Assembly (NCBI GenBank): GCA_018266795.1
Contig: JAFDZV010000019.1
Location: forward strand, 90,901-154,900
Source: Bacteroidota bacterium
Lineage (GTDB): Bacteria; Bacteroidota; Ignavibacteria; OLB7
Reading direction: 5' to 3'
DNA length: 64,000 bases
Shown: positions 24,839 to 34,393 of the stretch, one piece after another
How the letters are laid out: each line of letters opens with the position of its first letter
Position numbering within the stretch: position 1 is the first letter of the stretch
The notes under the pieces: generated by a model
Told to the model about the DNA's origin: nothing
The model's database searches: none
The model's input: the letters and a program-made list of their open reading frames with translations, nothing else
Program-made: the position numbers and the translations under genes

Positions 24839-27042
24839 TCGATCTGAATCCACAGGCACCGGCGGCGATACAGCCGTATCGCGACGCACACGAACACCTA
24901 CAGGACGAAATGCGCCGGCTGGATCTGTATTTGAAGCGAGCCATTGCCCGCTTCCGCCGCAGCGTTCAGCAGCGTGGGGAGATGCCGTTCGCCGGCCTGT
25001 TCATCCCCGATGCCGAGGTGGACAATCTTCTCGACGATGCCGATGCAGGCATACCGGACGGCGGCGAGCTGGATGCCCGGATCGATGCCATGACCCGCTT
25101 GATTGAAACGCGCATCGAGGCCAACCGCCGCGAACGCGTGCCGCTGCGCCTCACGCACCTCGGCGATACGTTCGGGCTCGACAGGCGCGAGATGGAGATC
25201 GTTGTGCTTGCGCTTGCGCCGGAGATCGACCTTCGGTATCAGCGCCTGTATGCCTACGTGCAGGATGATGTGAATCGCAAGCGCCCAACGGTGGAACTTG
25301 CGATGCGTCTGTTCTGCAACAACGAGGCGGAACGCCTTGCCTATCGGCGCTACTTCGCCGAGTCGTCCACTCTGCTTGCGGTTCCGCTCATCACGCTGCA
25401 CGAGGATCCTGCAGAACGCCCCGCTCCGCTGCTGGGCCACTCGCTCAAGCTGGAGGATCGCATAGCCGAGTTCCTTGCCGGAAGCGATTCGCTGGAGGCG
25501 CGCTTCATCGTGAAGGGGGATGCCGTTCGCTGGATCATCCCGGAGCATGGGCTGGACCGGCTTCTGCTGCGGCCGGAGGTACGCTCCGTTGCCGGGCGGC
25601 TTGCCGCCGATCGTGAGGCCGATCACATCTGCGTGCTGGAAGGAAGTGCCGGCACCGGCAAGAAGAGTATTGCCGGTGCGATTGCAAACGCGCAGGTGAT
25701 GCCGCTCCTGATCATGCATGTCTCATCGCTGCTTCGCGGAGAGACGAGCCCGCGCGCTACGCTGCGCGCAGCGATCCGCGAGGCCCGGCTCTACTCCGGA
25801 GCGCTCTACCTGGATGGATGGGAGCTGCTGGAGGAGGATGCTCCAGGCCTGCGCGAGCCGGCGGAGATGATCCTCGAGGAGTTGAACGCCGCGCCGGTGC
25901 GGATCTACATCGCCACGCGCCTTCCGTGGAAGCCGTCGCACCGGCTCCGCCGCCCGGTTGCGGCATTGAAGATCGCCATGCCGGACGAACGCGAACGGAT
26001 GGAGCTGTGGACGCGCGCGCTTGCAGCGAGCGGCGCTGCCGCCGATCCAGCCATCGATATCGCCTACTTCGCCGGAGCCTATCGCTTCTCCGGTGGACGG
26101 ATTCTCGGCGCGCTCGCGCGCGCGCTTGTCCGGATGCAGCTGCGCGCCGATGCCGGGCCCATGCTCACTGCGGACGACCTGCGGATCGGCTGCCGGGAGG
26201 AATCGTCTCGCTTCATCATCTCCTTCGCACGGCGCATCGAGCCGCGCCGCGTCTGGGAGGATCTGGTGCTTCCCGCTGATGTGATGCAGCAGCTACGCGA
26301 GTTCTGCCGCCAGGTGCGCCATCGCACCACCGTCTATGGCGATTGGGGATTCGCGCACCGCCTCTCCAGCGGCAAGGGAACCATCGCCCTCTTCACCGGG
26401 ACCTCCGGTACCGGCAAGACCCTCTCAGCGGAGGTCCTGGCCCGCGAGCTCGGGCTGGATCTGTTCCGCGTGGACCTCTCCAGTGTGGTGAGCAAGTATA
26501 TCGGCGAGACGGAGAAGAATCTGGACCGTGTGTTCCGCGACGCGCAGGAGAGCAATGCCATCCTCTTCTTCGATGAGGCGGACGCGCTCTTCGGCAAACG
26601 GTCTGAGGTGAAGGATGCGCACGACCGCTACGCCAACATCGAGATCAACTATCTCCTGCAACGCGTGGAGGAGTACGAAGGGGTGATCATCCTCGCGAGC
26701 AATCTGAGCAAGAACATCGATCAGGCCTTCATCCGGCGTCTGCACTTCTCCATCGAGTTTCCGTTTCCGGACGAGACGTATCGTGCGCGCATCTGGCAGC
26801 GCGTCTTCCCGAAGGAGACCCCCGTTGGCGCCGACATCGACCTTCCATTCGTCTCGCGTCAGTTCAAGATTGCCGGCGGCAACATTCGTAACGTTGCCCT
26901 GGCGGCCGCGTTCCATGCGGCCGAGGAGAATGTGCCGGTAGGGATGGAGCATCTGATTCTGGCGATGAAGCGCGAGTATCAGAAGCTTGGACGAACATGC
27001 GAACGGGCGGACTTCGAGCAGTACTTCGATCTGGTTCGCTGA
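24835..27042 (+). CDS. eCIS AAA+ ATPase (Afp15/Pvc15)
   Basis: A 735-residue AAA+ protein of the Afp15/Pvc15 family, needed in PVC/Afp systems for assembly or payload loading. It has an N-terminal helical region, a first degenerate P-loop at about 269-276 (GSAGTGKKS) and a full C-terminal AAA+ module: Walker A 'FTGTSGTGKTLSAEVLAREL' near 520, Walker B 'AILFFDEADALFGKRSE' near 575, arginine-finger region 'NIDQAFIRRLHFSIEFPFPD'. It starts at GTG 24835, overlapping the tape measure stop by four bases. The second P-loop has the complete catalytic set; the first lacks an obvious Walker B. Confidence 0.93.
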   Translation: MIDLNPQAPAAIQPYRDAHEHLQDEMRRLDLYLKRAIARFRRSVQQRGEMPFAGLFIPDAEVDNLLDDADAGIPDGGELDARIDAMTRLIETRIEANRRERVPLRLTHLGDTFGLDRREMEIVVLALAPEIDLRYQRLYAYVQDDVNRKRPTVELAMRLFCNNEAERLAYRRYFAESSTLLAVPLITLHEDPAERPAPLLGHSLKLEDRIAEFLAGSDSLEARFIVKGDAVRWIIPEHGLDRLLLRPEVRSVAGRLAADREADHICVLEGSAGTGKKSIAGAIANAQVMPLLIMHVSSLLRGETSPRATLRAAIREARLYSGALYLDGWELLEEDAPGLREPAEMILEELNAAPVRIYIATRLPWKPSHRLRRPVAALKIAMPDERERMELWTRALAASGAAADPAIDIAYFAGAYRFSGGRILGALARALVRMQLRADAGPMLTADDLRIGCREESSRFIISFARRIEPRRVWEDLVLPADVMQQLREFCRQVRHRTTVYGDWGFAHRLSSGKGTIALFTGTSGTGKTLSAEVLARELGLDLFRVDLSSVVSKYIGETEKNLDRVFRDAQESNAILFFDEADALFGKRSEVKDAHDRYANIEINYLLQRVEEYEGVIILASNLSKNIDQAFIRRLHFSIEFPFPDETYRARIWQRVFPKETPVGADIDLPFVSRQFKIAGGNIRNVALAAAFHAAEENVPVGMEHLILAMKREYQKLGRTCERADFEQYFDLVR

Positions 27043-27083
27043 CGGACCGGTGACTTTCGCAGACAGAGCTACACACGCACTCG

Positions 27084-30000
27084 ATGGGCACATCAAAGGC
27101 AGCGGCGCAGAACGACATCGTACGGGCACCGGTACAGACTCCGGCGCCTGCAGCGACGTTGTCTGAGCCGACCGTAGCCGAAGGTGCCGGCGATCGCTTC
27201 ATTCAACGGGCTCTGGCGGCCGCAACAGGAGGAGGCGTGCCGCCGCCATCCACACTCGGCGCTCTCCTCGGTTCCTCTGCACCGGGCCTTGCCGCCGGCA
27301 CGGCGCGCCGGCTTCAGCGGGAGTACGGCAACCAGTTCGTTGGCCGGATGGTGCAGGCCAAGCTGACGGTGAACGAGCCCGGCGACCGGTATGAAGCCGA
27401 GGCGGAGAGCGTGGCCGATGCGGTGGTTCGTGCACCGTCCGTTGCCGGCAGCGAGCCTGTAATCTCCGATGCGCGGGAGACCGCTCCGGTTGTGCATCGC
27501 GCTCCGATATCCCCCGCGCCCTCCTCCGCGGCGCAGCCGGTTCCGGCAGGGACGGCCGCGCGCATCGATGCGATGAACGGAGGCGGGCAGCCGCTGGCCG
27601 GTCCGGTGCGCTCATCGATGGAAGGACACTTCGGGCAGGACTTCGGCGGCGTCCGGATTCATACGGACAACGGCGCCGCACAGGCTGCGAAGGAACTGAA
27701 TGCGCGGGCGTTCACCATCGGGAACAATATCGCGTTTGCGTCCGGCAGCTATGCACCCGACACATCCACCGGCAGGCATCTCCTCGCGCACGAGCTTACC
27801 CATGTGGTGCAACAGACCGGCAGCGTGCGCCTGTCGCCGGACATAACTCCCGCTCCGGCCGGCATGGTGCAGCGCGGCGGGGGGGATCCGCCCTCGTCGA
27901 CTCCCGCAGCAGGTCCGGGCGGGGCCAAGGGAGGGAGCGATGCCCCCGGCGATGCCGCGGCGCCGGCGCCGGCAACGGTTGGCGTGTACGTTGATGTGCC
28001 GATCCCGGATCTCACCGGTGCCGGGACGAAGGAGGGAGGGGGTAAGGTTCTCACCGAGAAGGTGCTCGTGGGAGCGCCGGCCGATTCCGCCACCACCATC
28101 ACGCTCTATGGCGTTCCGATGTCAGCGTTGTCGCTGACGAAGGAGGATGCGGAGAAGGGGGTAACCCTGGACAAGGCTGTTGCCGCCGGCGTGGCACCCG
28201 GTGAATGCTCCGATACGCCGGCCGTGCCCGATACTTCCGGCGTGGCCGCAGATCCCACGCCGCCATCCGTTCCGGCCTCCGGTGCTACGAACGCCACTCC
28301 AGCGCCAAAGCCGGTGGATCCCGCAACGGCTCCCTCGCCGATCTCGCCGGAGGTCTCCACGCTCTACACGCCGGACGGTGCCCCCGTTTCCGTTGTCGCC
28401 TCCACCGGAGAGGCGGCGATCGTTTCCACCTACACCAAGTTCGCCGTGGGAGCCGGGAGCACCAGCCTTCTGGAGGCGCACGGACAGGTGATCCTGATCG
28501 ACGCCGGTATCTCCACGAGTCCGAACATCACAACGGAGCTCGAGGCGGAGATCGCCGCCACCACGATGAAGCTGCTGCGCGCCAAGATCGGCAACCGCCC
28601 GATCGCCCAGGTGCTGGTGACACATGCGCACTCCGACCACATCGCCATGCTGGACAAGATTGCAACGGAGTTCCCGATACAATCCATCCGCATGAACGAT
28701 CTGCAGTTGAAGTACGACAGCATGCAGAAGATGCTGGAGAAGGTGCGCCAGGGGATCGAACGCTACAAGGCCAACCTCGCCGATACCACACGCACGCAGC
28801 TCGAGGCGGGCAAACAGGCGTGGCTGGATGCCAATCTGGATCTGCTTCAGAAGTCCCCTGCCGAACGCGACGCGAAGTGGCGCGAGCATGTGGATGCGGA
28901 GGTGGCCAGGAAGCTTGCAGAGGTGCCGCAGGCGGAGTTGCAGGTACTGAAGCAGAGTCCGGAGAAGAAGCTCTATCTGGAATGGCAGCCGCTCGGCAAG
29001 CCCACCGAGCCGTTCGCGCCACTGGATCCGCAGAAGACCGGCAGCATCGGCACCGACAGGGTACAGATGGCGGAGTTCAGCCATCCGGAACTCTACGAGC
29101 GCGCAACCAAGTTCACCGGGGCGGTGGAGGACGACAAGGGAATCGTCGACTCGACAGCCTCCAACTATCTGGTGCGTGTTGGCGACACGCAGTTCATCGT
29201 GCTTCCCGATCTGCGGCGCAAGGATTACGCCGATGTCCTGACGGAGTTCAAGAACGCCGCGTCCAAGTTCAAGCCGGTGACCGTGGAGAAGATTCCCGCA
29301 TACCGCATCTGGGATATCACGCACCACATGCAGGCCGGCTGGATGAAGACCGGCGAGAGCAAGCCGGCTGCTGCAAAGCCCGATGCCGCGCCGGCTGCCG
29401 CACCCGACGCAGCCGCTACCGCCGGCACTTCTGAAGCCGCGGCAGCCGTGGAGAAGAGCGGATCGAGTGTACGAGCCAGCGAGTTCAGCAAGACCACGAC
29501 GCTCCTGCATCAGTTCCGCGACATGTTCCAGCCGGATGGAAGCAAGTCGCCGCTCGGGCGCGACTTCGCCATCGTCTCCGTGGAGGCCGACACGGCCGCG
29601 CCGAACGATCCGAAGAGCAAGGTGAGCCCAACCGTTCTCTGGATTCTCCGAAGCCTCGGCATCGAGCCGGTTCCCGCAACCCGGGGAAGCAACGTGGAGT
29701 TCCTGGAGATCCTCTCCTCGCAGGGGCAGACATATCATGGTGTCTACGGGGCGGCATACGCCGGCGGCCGGCCCACGGATCTGTTGCTGCTCCGTACCGA
29801 GGCAACACTGAAGCAGTTGCACGAGGCGCAGAAGCAGTTCGAGTCCACGAAGGGGAAGGACGGGCTTACGCCGGTGGAGCAGATGCAGCTTGCAATCAAG
29901 AAGCAGCAGGATCGGGTGGCGATTGCAAAGAAGGCGGATGCCGATGCAGCCACGGCCGCTCGCGACAAGGGAGGAACCTGGGGTCCGAAGAACGAGAATT

Positions 30001-33000
30001 ACGCGCCGAGCAAGGCGAAGATCGCGGACGCCGAGGCGAAGGTGGCGCAGATGAGACAGGATTTGAACCGGCTGTATGCAACGAGAAAGTATCTCAAGAG
30101 TCAGGTTGAACTGATCGAGAAGCTGAAGGAGGAATATATCCACGATGTGGATCAGGCGATAGGACGCAGCCACCGCGACGATGCGACCGCGAAGCGAAGC
30201 TGGGTGGCGCCCGATCCCGCAGCAGCCGAGCCCGGCGCGGCAAAGGCTGCGGAACTGCGCAAGACTCTGTCGGCGCTGAAGTTCGACGATCTTGCAGCCG
30301 TCGATCCCGAGCACTTCAAGACCGATACCGGTTCCAGTAATGCTGCATACAAGAAGGCGTACGACGCGCTCCTTGAAACCACGTTCGATCGTGTAGTGGT
30401 GCCGGATCCCAGCAACCCGCACTTCGATGAGGTGGCGCTGGTGCTGGTGCGCAAGGATGCGATAACCGGCGGCGCGGAGCCCGGCTCGGCGAAGGCGACT
30501 GCCTATGAGGCGTGGCGCCTCAAGACGGAGATCGACGCGCTTACAACACAGGTCGAGAAGAACTCCGAGGGGACGGTGGACGCTCGCGCTCGCCTTCTGG
30601 CGGACCTTGTGCAGTTGCGCCAGTTGCTCGATACGCACAAGGGAACGTTGGACCAGGGTGTGAACAAGCAGTTCCTGAACGACGAGGTTCAGACGTTGGA
30701 CGCACGTATTGCCAAGCTGAAGGGAGAGGGGGAAGGCGGCGGAGGGAAGTCGGTGCATCGGGATACGAAGTCCGGTGCGTTGGTGGAGACCGTGACCAAC
30801 GTTGTCAAGCCGATGAGCGATCCGGCCGCAGAGGCTCCGAAGGACGCGGCTCCTGCGGCGGCTGCCGACACGCCGTCGCCCGACGCAGAGGCGGCGAAGA
30901 GCGACGCGGCCGCCAAGACCGGAACGGGGGAGGCATCGGTTACCAAGAGCGAGTCGCTCGATGTGCCGAAGGAACCATCGAAGTCGGTGAAGGTAACAGG
31001 TGCATTGATCGAGGCTGCGAACCCGGTGATGGGTGTGGTGATGGTGACGCAGACCATCAGCGGCGAGGAAGCGCTGATCAGGAGCTTCTCACAGGGAAAG
31101 GGAGGCGTGGTGAATCTCCTCGCCGGCACCAGCCACAATGCGCTCGGCGTGTATGTCGGCATCCAGATGGTTCGCGGCGTGGAGGTGAACCCCACCACGT
31201 TCGTGGTGATGTCGGCACTGGACATCGCACAGACCGTAACGCACGACTACGCCACGAATGAACAGCGCAACGTCGCCATCGCACAGTCCGCCGTGCGCAA
31301 CGGAGTCAATCTCGGCCTGATGATCGTCGGCGGCATCCTGATGCGTGTACCCAACCCCGTCTGCATGATTGCAGGCTTCACCATTACGATGCTTGGCGAC
31401 ACCATCATGGAGAAGCTCGGCATCAACAGCTTCCTCGATCGCGCGTTCAGCTTCCAACCGATGGAGGTAACCGGTCTGTTCCAGGATCTGCGTACCGTGC
31501 TGGATGAGTATCGTGTCATCGTGGGATCGCTGCAGCTCGATCGCCGGAGCAACGATGACCTCGCGAAGCTCGGTGTCACCGATCCGGCCGCGTTCCGTCA
31601 GGCCGCAGAGAAGACGGCTGAGGAACACCGTCAGGCGGCGTACTGGAAGGAACTGGATGTGCTGACGACCTTCCGCTCCGCATATGCACGGGCCCGTACC
31701 GGCTATGCCGGCCTGCTGGAAGTGGATCAGCTGCGCGATCAGTTCCTGCAGCTTCGCCGGCTTGCGCACGACGACAGCCGGCAGAGCAAGTATCTCGAGA
31801 AGCGATTCGATTACTGGATGGATCGCGATGAGCAGAACATGTCGATGGATGCGATGTCCGCGGAACAGATTCGCGGCATGGAGCAGTGGAGCGAGCTCGA
31901 TGACAAGATCACGGACCTCGGCGGGCTGGTGCAGGCGTCACATCCGGACGATGTGAACTGGAAGGATGTTTCCGAGGCGGAGCGCAAGGTGAGCATGATG
32001 ATCTCCAACGCACGCTACCGCCTGGATCCGAACGCCTCCGGCGGCTATCGCACAACCGCGCTCCTTACGCAGGGGTCCGAGGCACGGCGGGTGTACGAGG
32101 AGGAACTCTCGAAGCGCGAGCACCGGCTCACCTACATGCGCCGCCGCCTCGCGATGGCGTCCGTTGGTGAAAGCCCGGAGATCTTCTCCTCGCCGATGCA
32201 GGAGGTGATGGCCGAGAGCAAGGGATATCCAACCGAAGGCAGGATGATACACGAGCCGTTCAGCCCGGGGATGATCGTGGAACGTCTGCGCTATGCAACC
32301 GATCAGTACGAGAAGCTGCTTGCCCATTGCCAGTTGCCGCCGGGCTTTACTGCCGCAGGCGTACACGCGAATGGTGACGAGAACGCGAGGTACCTGGCAT
32401 ATATCGATCTGCATCAGGATTACAAGCAATTGCTCTACAAGGTGCAGGCCGTGGAGAGCGCGTTGAAAGGACAGCGTGAGGAGGCGACCAAGGTCTTCCT
32501 CGAGGCGACGTCGGATGATGCCAAACAGTACGAGCCGCAGTTCAAGCAGCTCTCCGATCGCATCACTGCGCTGCTCGAACAGCGGCGGGTGCGGAGTGAG
32601 GTGCTTACCGCGGAGGAGGCGCGCGACCGGCAGGTGGAGATCGCCAGGAACGATGCATCCGACCTGGGGAAGGTTCTGGACCCGGCGGGAGCGCAGACCC
32701 TGTCGCCGATGGAGAAGGATGCGCTTGCCACCAGCGACATGCGCGAGGCCGGTTACGGCGCCGGTACCGCCAACGACCAGCTGCAATACGCGGCTCAGCA
32801 GCGTACGCAACTGGCGTCGGGTGGGAAGATCATGTCGGGGTATTACCGGTACGTGGGCTCCACCAGCTTCGTTGTCGGGGCTCCGGAGCGCACGGTGAGC
32901 GCTGCGGACAATGCAATCGTTACCGCCGTATCCAGAGGAGTAACGGCCACGACGTTCATGGGCGATCTTACAACAACCAATGTTGTCGCAGTCAACCAGG

Positions 33001-33152
33001 CCGCACGTGCTATCTTGGGTTCGCGCGTCGTGAACGTGGCGGACATGAATCTCGTGTCGATAACACGGAACGATGTTCTTGGCAACGGTAGCACAACCGC
33101 CACGGGCGAGCCGATGATCCCGACAGTGGACGCACTTGCGGATCACAAATAG
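27084..33152 (+). CDS. Giant eCIS-associated protein: DUF4157, ComEC-type metallo-beta-lactamase and hydrophobic segment (payload candidate)
   Basis: A 2022-residue protein. About 170-246 is a DUF4157 domain ('MEGHFGQDFGGVRIHTDN', 'GRHLLAHELTHVVQQTG') with HEXXH at 236-240; DUF4157 is strongly linked to eCIS cargo. About 440-750 is a metallo-beta-lactamase domain: 'GQVILIDAGI', H-A-H-S-D-H at 514-519, 'SNYLVRVGDTQFIVLPDLRR' and 'IWDITHHMQAGW', the order seen in the ComEC/Rec2 branch. A charged helical insert lies between the HxHxDH motif and the later ligands. About 1305-1445 is hydrophobic ('LGLMIVGGILMRVP', 'MIAGFTITMLGDTIM'). The rest is coiled and Ala-rich. It sits directly behind the ATPase. 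Probable translocated effector; activity is unproven. It has no signal peptide. Confidence 0.8.
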   Translation: MGTSKAAAQNDIVRAPVQTPAPAATLSEPTVAEGAGDRFIQRALAAATGGGVPPPSTLGALLGSSAPGLAAGTARRLQREYGNQFVGRMVQAKLTVNEPGDRYEAEAESVADAVVRAPSVAGSEPVISDARETAPVVHRAPISPAPSSAAQPVPAGTAARIDAMNGGGQPLAGPVRSSMEGHFGQDFGGVRIHTDNGAAQAAKELNARAFTIGNNIAFASGSYAPDTSTGRHLLAHELTHVVQQTGSVRLSPDITPAPAGMVQRGGGDPPSSTPAAGPGGAKGGSDAPGDAAAPAPATVGVYVDVPIPDLTGAGTKEGGGKVLTEKVLVGAPADSATTITLYGVPMSALSLTKEDAEKGVTLDKAVAAGVAPGECSDTPAVPDTSGVAADPTPPSVPASGATNATPAPKPVDPATAPSPISPEVSTLYTPDGAPVSVVASTGEAAIVSTYTKFAVGAGSTSLLEAHGQVILIDAGISTSPNITTELEAEIAATTMKLLRAKIGNRPIAQVLVTHAHSDHIAMLDKIATEFPIQSIRMNDLQLKYDSMQKMLEKVRQGIERYKANLADTTRTQLEAGKQAWLDANLDLLQKSPAERDAKWREHVDAEVARKLAEVPQAELQVLKQSPEKKLYLEWQPLGKPTEPFAPLDPQKTGSIGTDRVQMAEFSHPELYERATKFTGAVEDDKGIVDSTASNYLVRVGDTQFIVLPDLRRKDYADVLTEFKNAASKFKPVTVEKIPAYRIWDITHHMQAGWMKTGESKPAAAKPDAAPAAAPDAAATAGTSEAAAAVEKSGSSVRASEFSKTTTLLHQFRDMFQPDGSKSPLGRDFAIVSVEADTAAPNDPKSKVSPTVLWILRSLGIEPVPATRGSNVEFLEILSSQGQTYHGVYGAAYAGGRPTDLLLLRTEATLKQLHEAQKQFESTKGKDGLTPVEQMQLAIKKQQDRVAIAKKADADAATAARDKGGTWGPKNENYAPSKAKIADAEAKVAQMRQDLNRLYATRKYLKSQVELIEKLKEEYIHDVDQAIGRSHRDDATAKRSWVAPDPAAAEPGAAKAAELRKTLSALKFDDLAAVDPEHFKTDTGSSNAAYKKAYDALLETTFDRVVVPDPSNPHFDEVALVLVRKDAITGGAEPGSAKATAYEAWRLKTEIDALTTQVEKNSEGTVDARARLLADLVQLRQLLDTHKGTLDQGVNKQFLNDEVQTLDARIAKLKGEGEGGGGKSVHRDTKSGALVETVTNVVKPMSDPAAEAPKDAAPAAAADTPSPDAEAAKSDAAAKTGTGEASVTKSESLDVPKEPSKSVKVTGALIEAANPVMGVVMVTQTISGEEALIRSFSQGKGGVVNLLAGTSHNALGVYVGIQMVRGVEVNPTTFVVMSALDIAQTVTHDYATNEQRNVAIAQSAVRNGVNLGLMIVGGILMRVPNPVCMIAGFTITMLGDTIMEKLGINSFLDRAFSFQPMEVTGLFQDLRTVLDEYRVIVGSLQLDRRSNDDLAKLGVTDPAAFRQAAEKTAEEHRQAAYWKELDVLTTFRSAYARARTGYAGLLEVDQLRDQFLQLRRLAHDDSRQSKYLEKRFDYWMDRDEQNMSMDAMSAEQIRGMEQWSELDDKITDLGGLVQASHPDDVNWKDVSEAERKVSMMISNARYRLDPNASGGYRTTALLTQGSEARRVYEEELSKREHRLTYMRRRLAMASVGESPEIFSSPMQEVMAESKGYPTEGRMIHEPFSPGMIVERLRYATDQYEKLLAHCQLPPGFTAAGVHANGDENARYLAYIDLHQDYKQLLYKVQAVESALKGQREEATKVFLEATSDDAKQYEPQFKQLSDRITALLEQRRVRSEVLTAEEARDRQVEIARNDASDLGKVLDPAGAQTLSPMEKDALATSDMREAGYGAGTANDQLQYAAQQRTQLASGGKIMSGYYRYVGSTSFVVGAPERTVSAADNAIVTAVSRGVTATTFMGDLTTTNVVAVNQAARAILGSRVVNVADMNLVSITRNDVLGNGSTTATGEPMIPTVDALADHK

Positions 33153-33191
33153 CTCATCTTCGCCGGCATATATTTACATGAGAAACGTTCG

Positions 33192-34070
33192 ATGGTGGCA
33201 GAAGACCTAACGCACCTGAGGTTCGAAGATTCGTCCGGCAGGGAACATGCCGTGTCGCTGTGCATACCGGCCGCCGCCGAGATCTATCCGTTGATCTACG
33301 AGCCCATGTACCGCGATGCGGAACTGGCGGCTCATCTGCTTCCGCTTGAGATGGCCTATCTCGTCGCAACGCTGGATGGTACACCGGCTACGTTCGAGAG
33401 CATGCAGGCCCTGTTCATTGATGATACGGTTGCATTCAGGACATTGCTCGCGATGCGCAACCGTCTCTACGAGACGATTGCCAGCGAAGGACGTATTCGA
33501 TTCGGGTGCCCGCACTGTCGCGAGGGTGAGGTTTCATTCGATCTGCTTTCGCTGACACTTGCCTTGAACGCGGCGCCATGGCCGATCACCGATCGGAACC
33601 GCATCTTCCTGGAGTACCCGGCGCTTGCCTCCGATCTTCTTCCGGGCAGGCGACCCGGAGACGTAGCAGTGGCTGCATATCTCAAGGTTGAGACTCCAAG
33701 CGGAACACTCGGGCTTGCGAGCCCGATCTTGAGGGGAACACTCCATACAATCGTTCAGGGGGAGGAGGAGAGGGCCCGCGAGTTGTGGGAGGCACCGTTC
33801 AACGACCCGCCGCCGGGACGTGAGATGTGGACGTACGAACGCCCAGGGTTTCAAGCGGCTCTCCGGCTATGTCTCGCTCTGCGCAAGGCGGGTTCGGACC
33901 TCGAAGAAGCGGGGATAACCCCCGAAATCTTCGAGAAGATGCCAGTGCCTGACTTCTTCTTTCTGGACAACATCTACTATCTCACACATTACGTAGATGT
34001 GGATGATGCGGCGGATCGGATTCAATGTAGATGCGAAGAGTGTGCGGGAGCGTTTCTTCCGGTGCTCTAG
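33192..34070 (+). CDS. Hypothetical protein with two cysteine-pair clusters at the end of the eCIS run
   Basis: A 292-residue protein I do not recognise. Two Cys clusters suggest zinc binding: 'FGCPHCREGEV' at about 103-113 and 'IQCRCEECAGAF' near the C-terminus (about 278-289). The region between is mixed helix and loop. The gene starts 39 bases after the giant protein and is the last plus-strand gene before a 323-base gap, so it is likely the tail end of the eCIS operon. Possibilities include a baseplate assembly factor or a partner/immunity-like protein for the payload; there is no direct evidence for either. Confidence 0.55.
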   Translation: MVAEDLTHLRFEDSSGREHAVSLCIPAAAEIYPLIYEPMYRDAELAAHLLPLEMAYLVATLDGTPATFESMQALFIDDTVAFRTLLAMRNRLYETIASEGRIRFGCPHCREGEVSFDLLSLTLALNAAPWPITDRNRIFLEYPALASDLLPGRRPGDVAVAAYLKVETPSGTLGLASPILRGTLHTIVQGEEERARELWEAPFNDPPPGREMWTYERPGFQAALRLCLALRKAGSDLEEAGITPEIFEKMPVPDFFFLDNIYYLTHYVDVDDAADRIQCRCEECAGAFLPVL

Positions 34071-34393
34071 GCAGTTCAAGTATCGAATGATGCGCATGAC
34101 CCACGAGCATGGATTGAGTTACACCTTGCGTGACGTTTCTTGAAATAAATATGCCATGAAACTTGCGAGAACGCTTTCAGTGGTGTACATTTGCGACGCA
34201 TCAACAGTATAATGTGCGACTAGTCCTTGTTCGTGCATGTACTGCGGAAGGTAGGCGGAAGCTTTGAGTTCGTGGTTATTCCTGTCCACGCTCCGGATTC
34301 ATCCAGGATGAAGGGGCACTCGAACTTCCGAATCAGACAAGTTCACGAGTACGCCATACCAGAATGGTCTCGTGAAAATCTTGAGGTCCACTC
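34071..34393 (+). other. Intergenic region between eCIS and envelope genes
   Basis: 323 bases with no supported gene. AT-richer than the coding flanks. It contains the Bacteroidota-type promoter at 34162-34193. No terminator for the eCIS operon is visible. Confidence 0.5.
34162..34193 (+). promoter_or_regulatory. Bacteroidota-type promoter candidate
   Basis: TACATTTG at 34186-34193 fits the TAnnTTTG -7 element of Bacteroidota sigma factor exactly. CTTG at 34162-34165 lies 20 bases upstream, close to the usual -33 TTG spacing. It would drive the PD40-OmpA gene about 200 bases downstream. Confidence 0.5.

Noticed and set aside
28122-30758. 878-codon frame antisense to the giant protein
   Set aside because: Antisense shadow, Leu/His/Arg-rich, with no motif.
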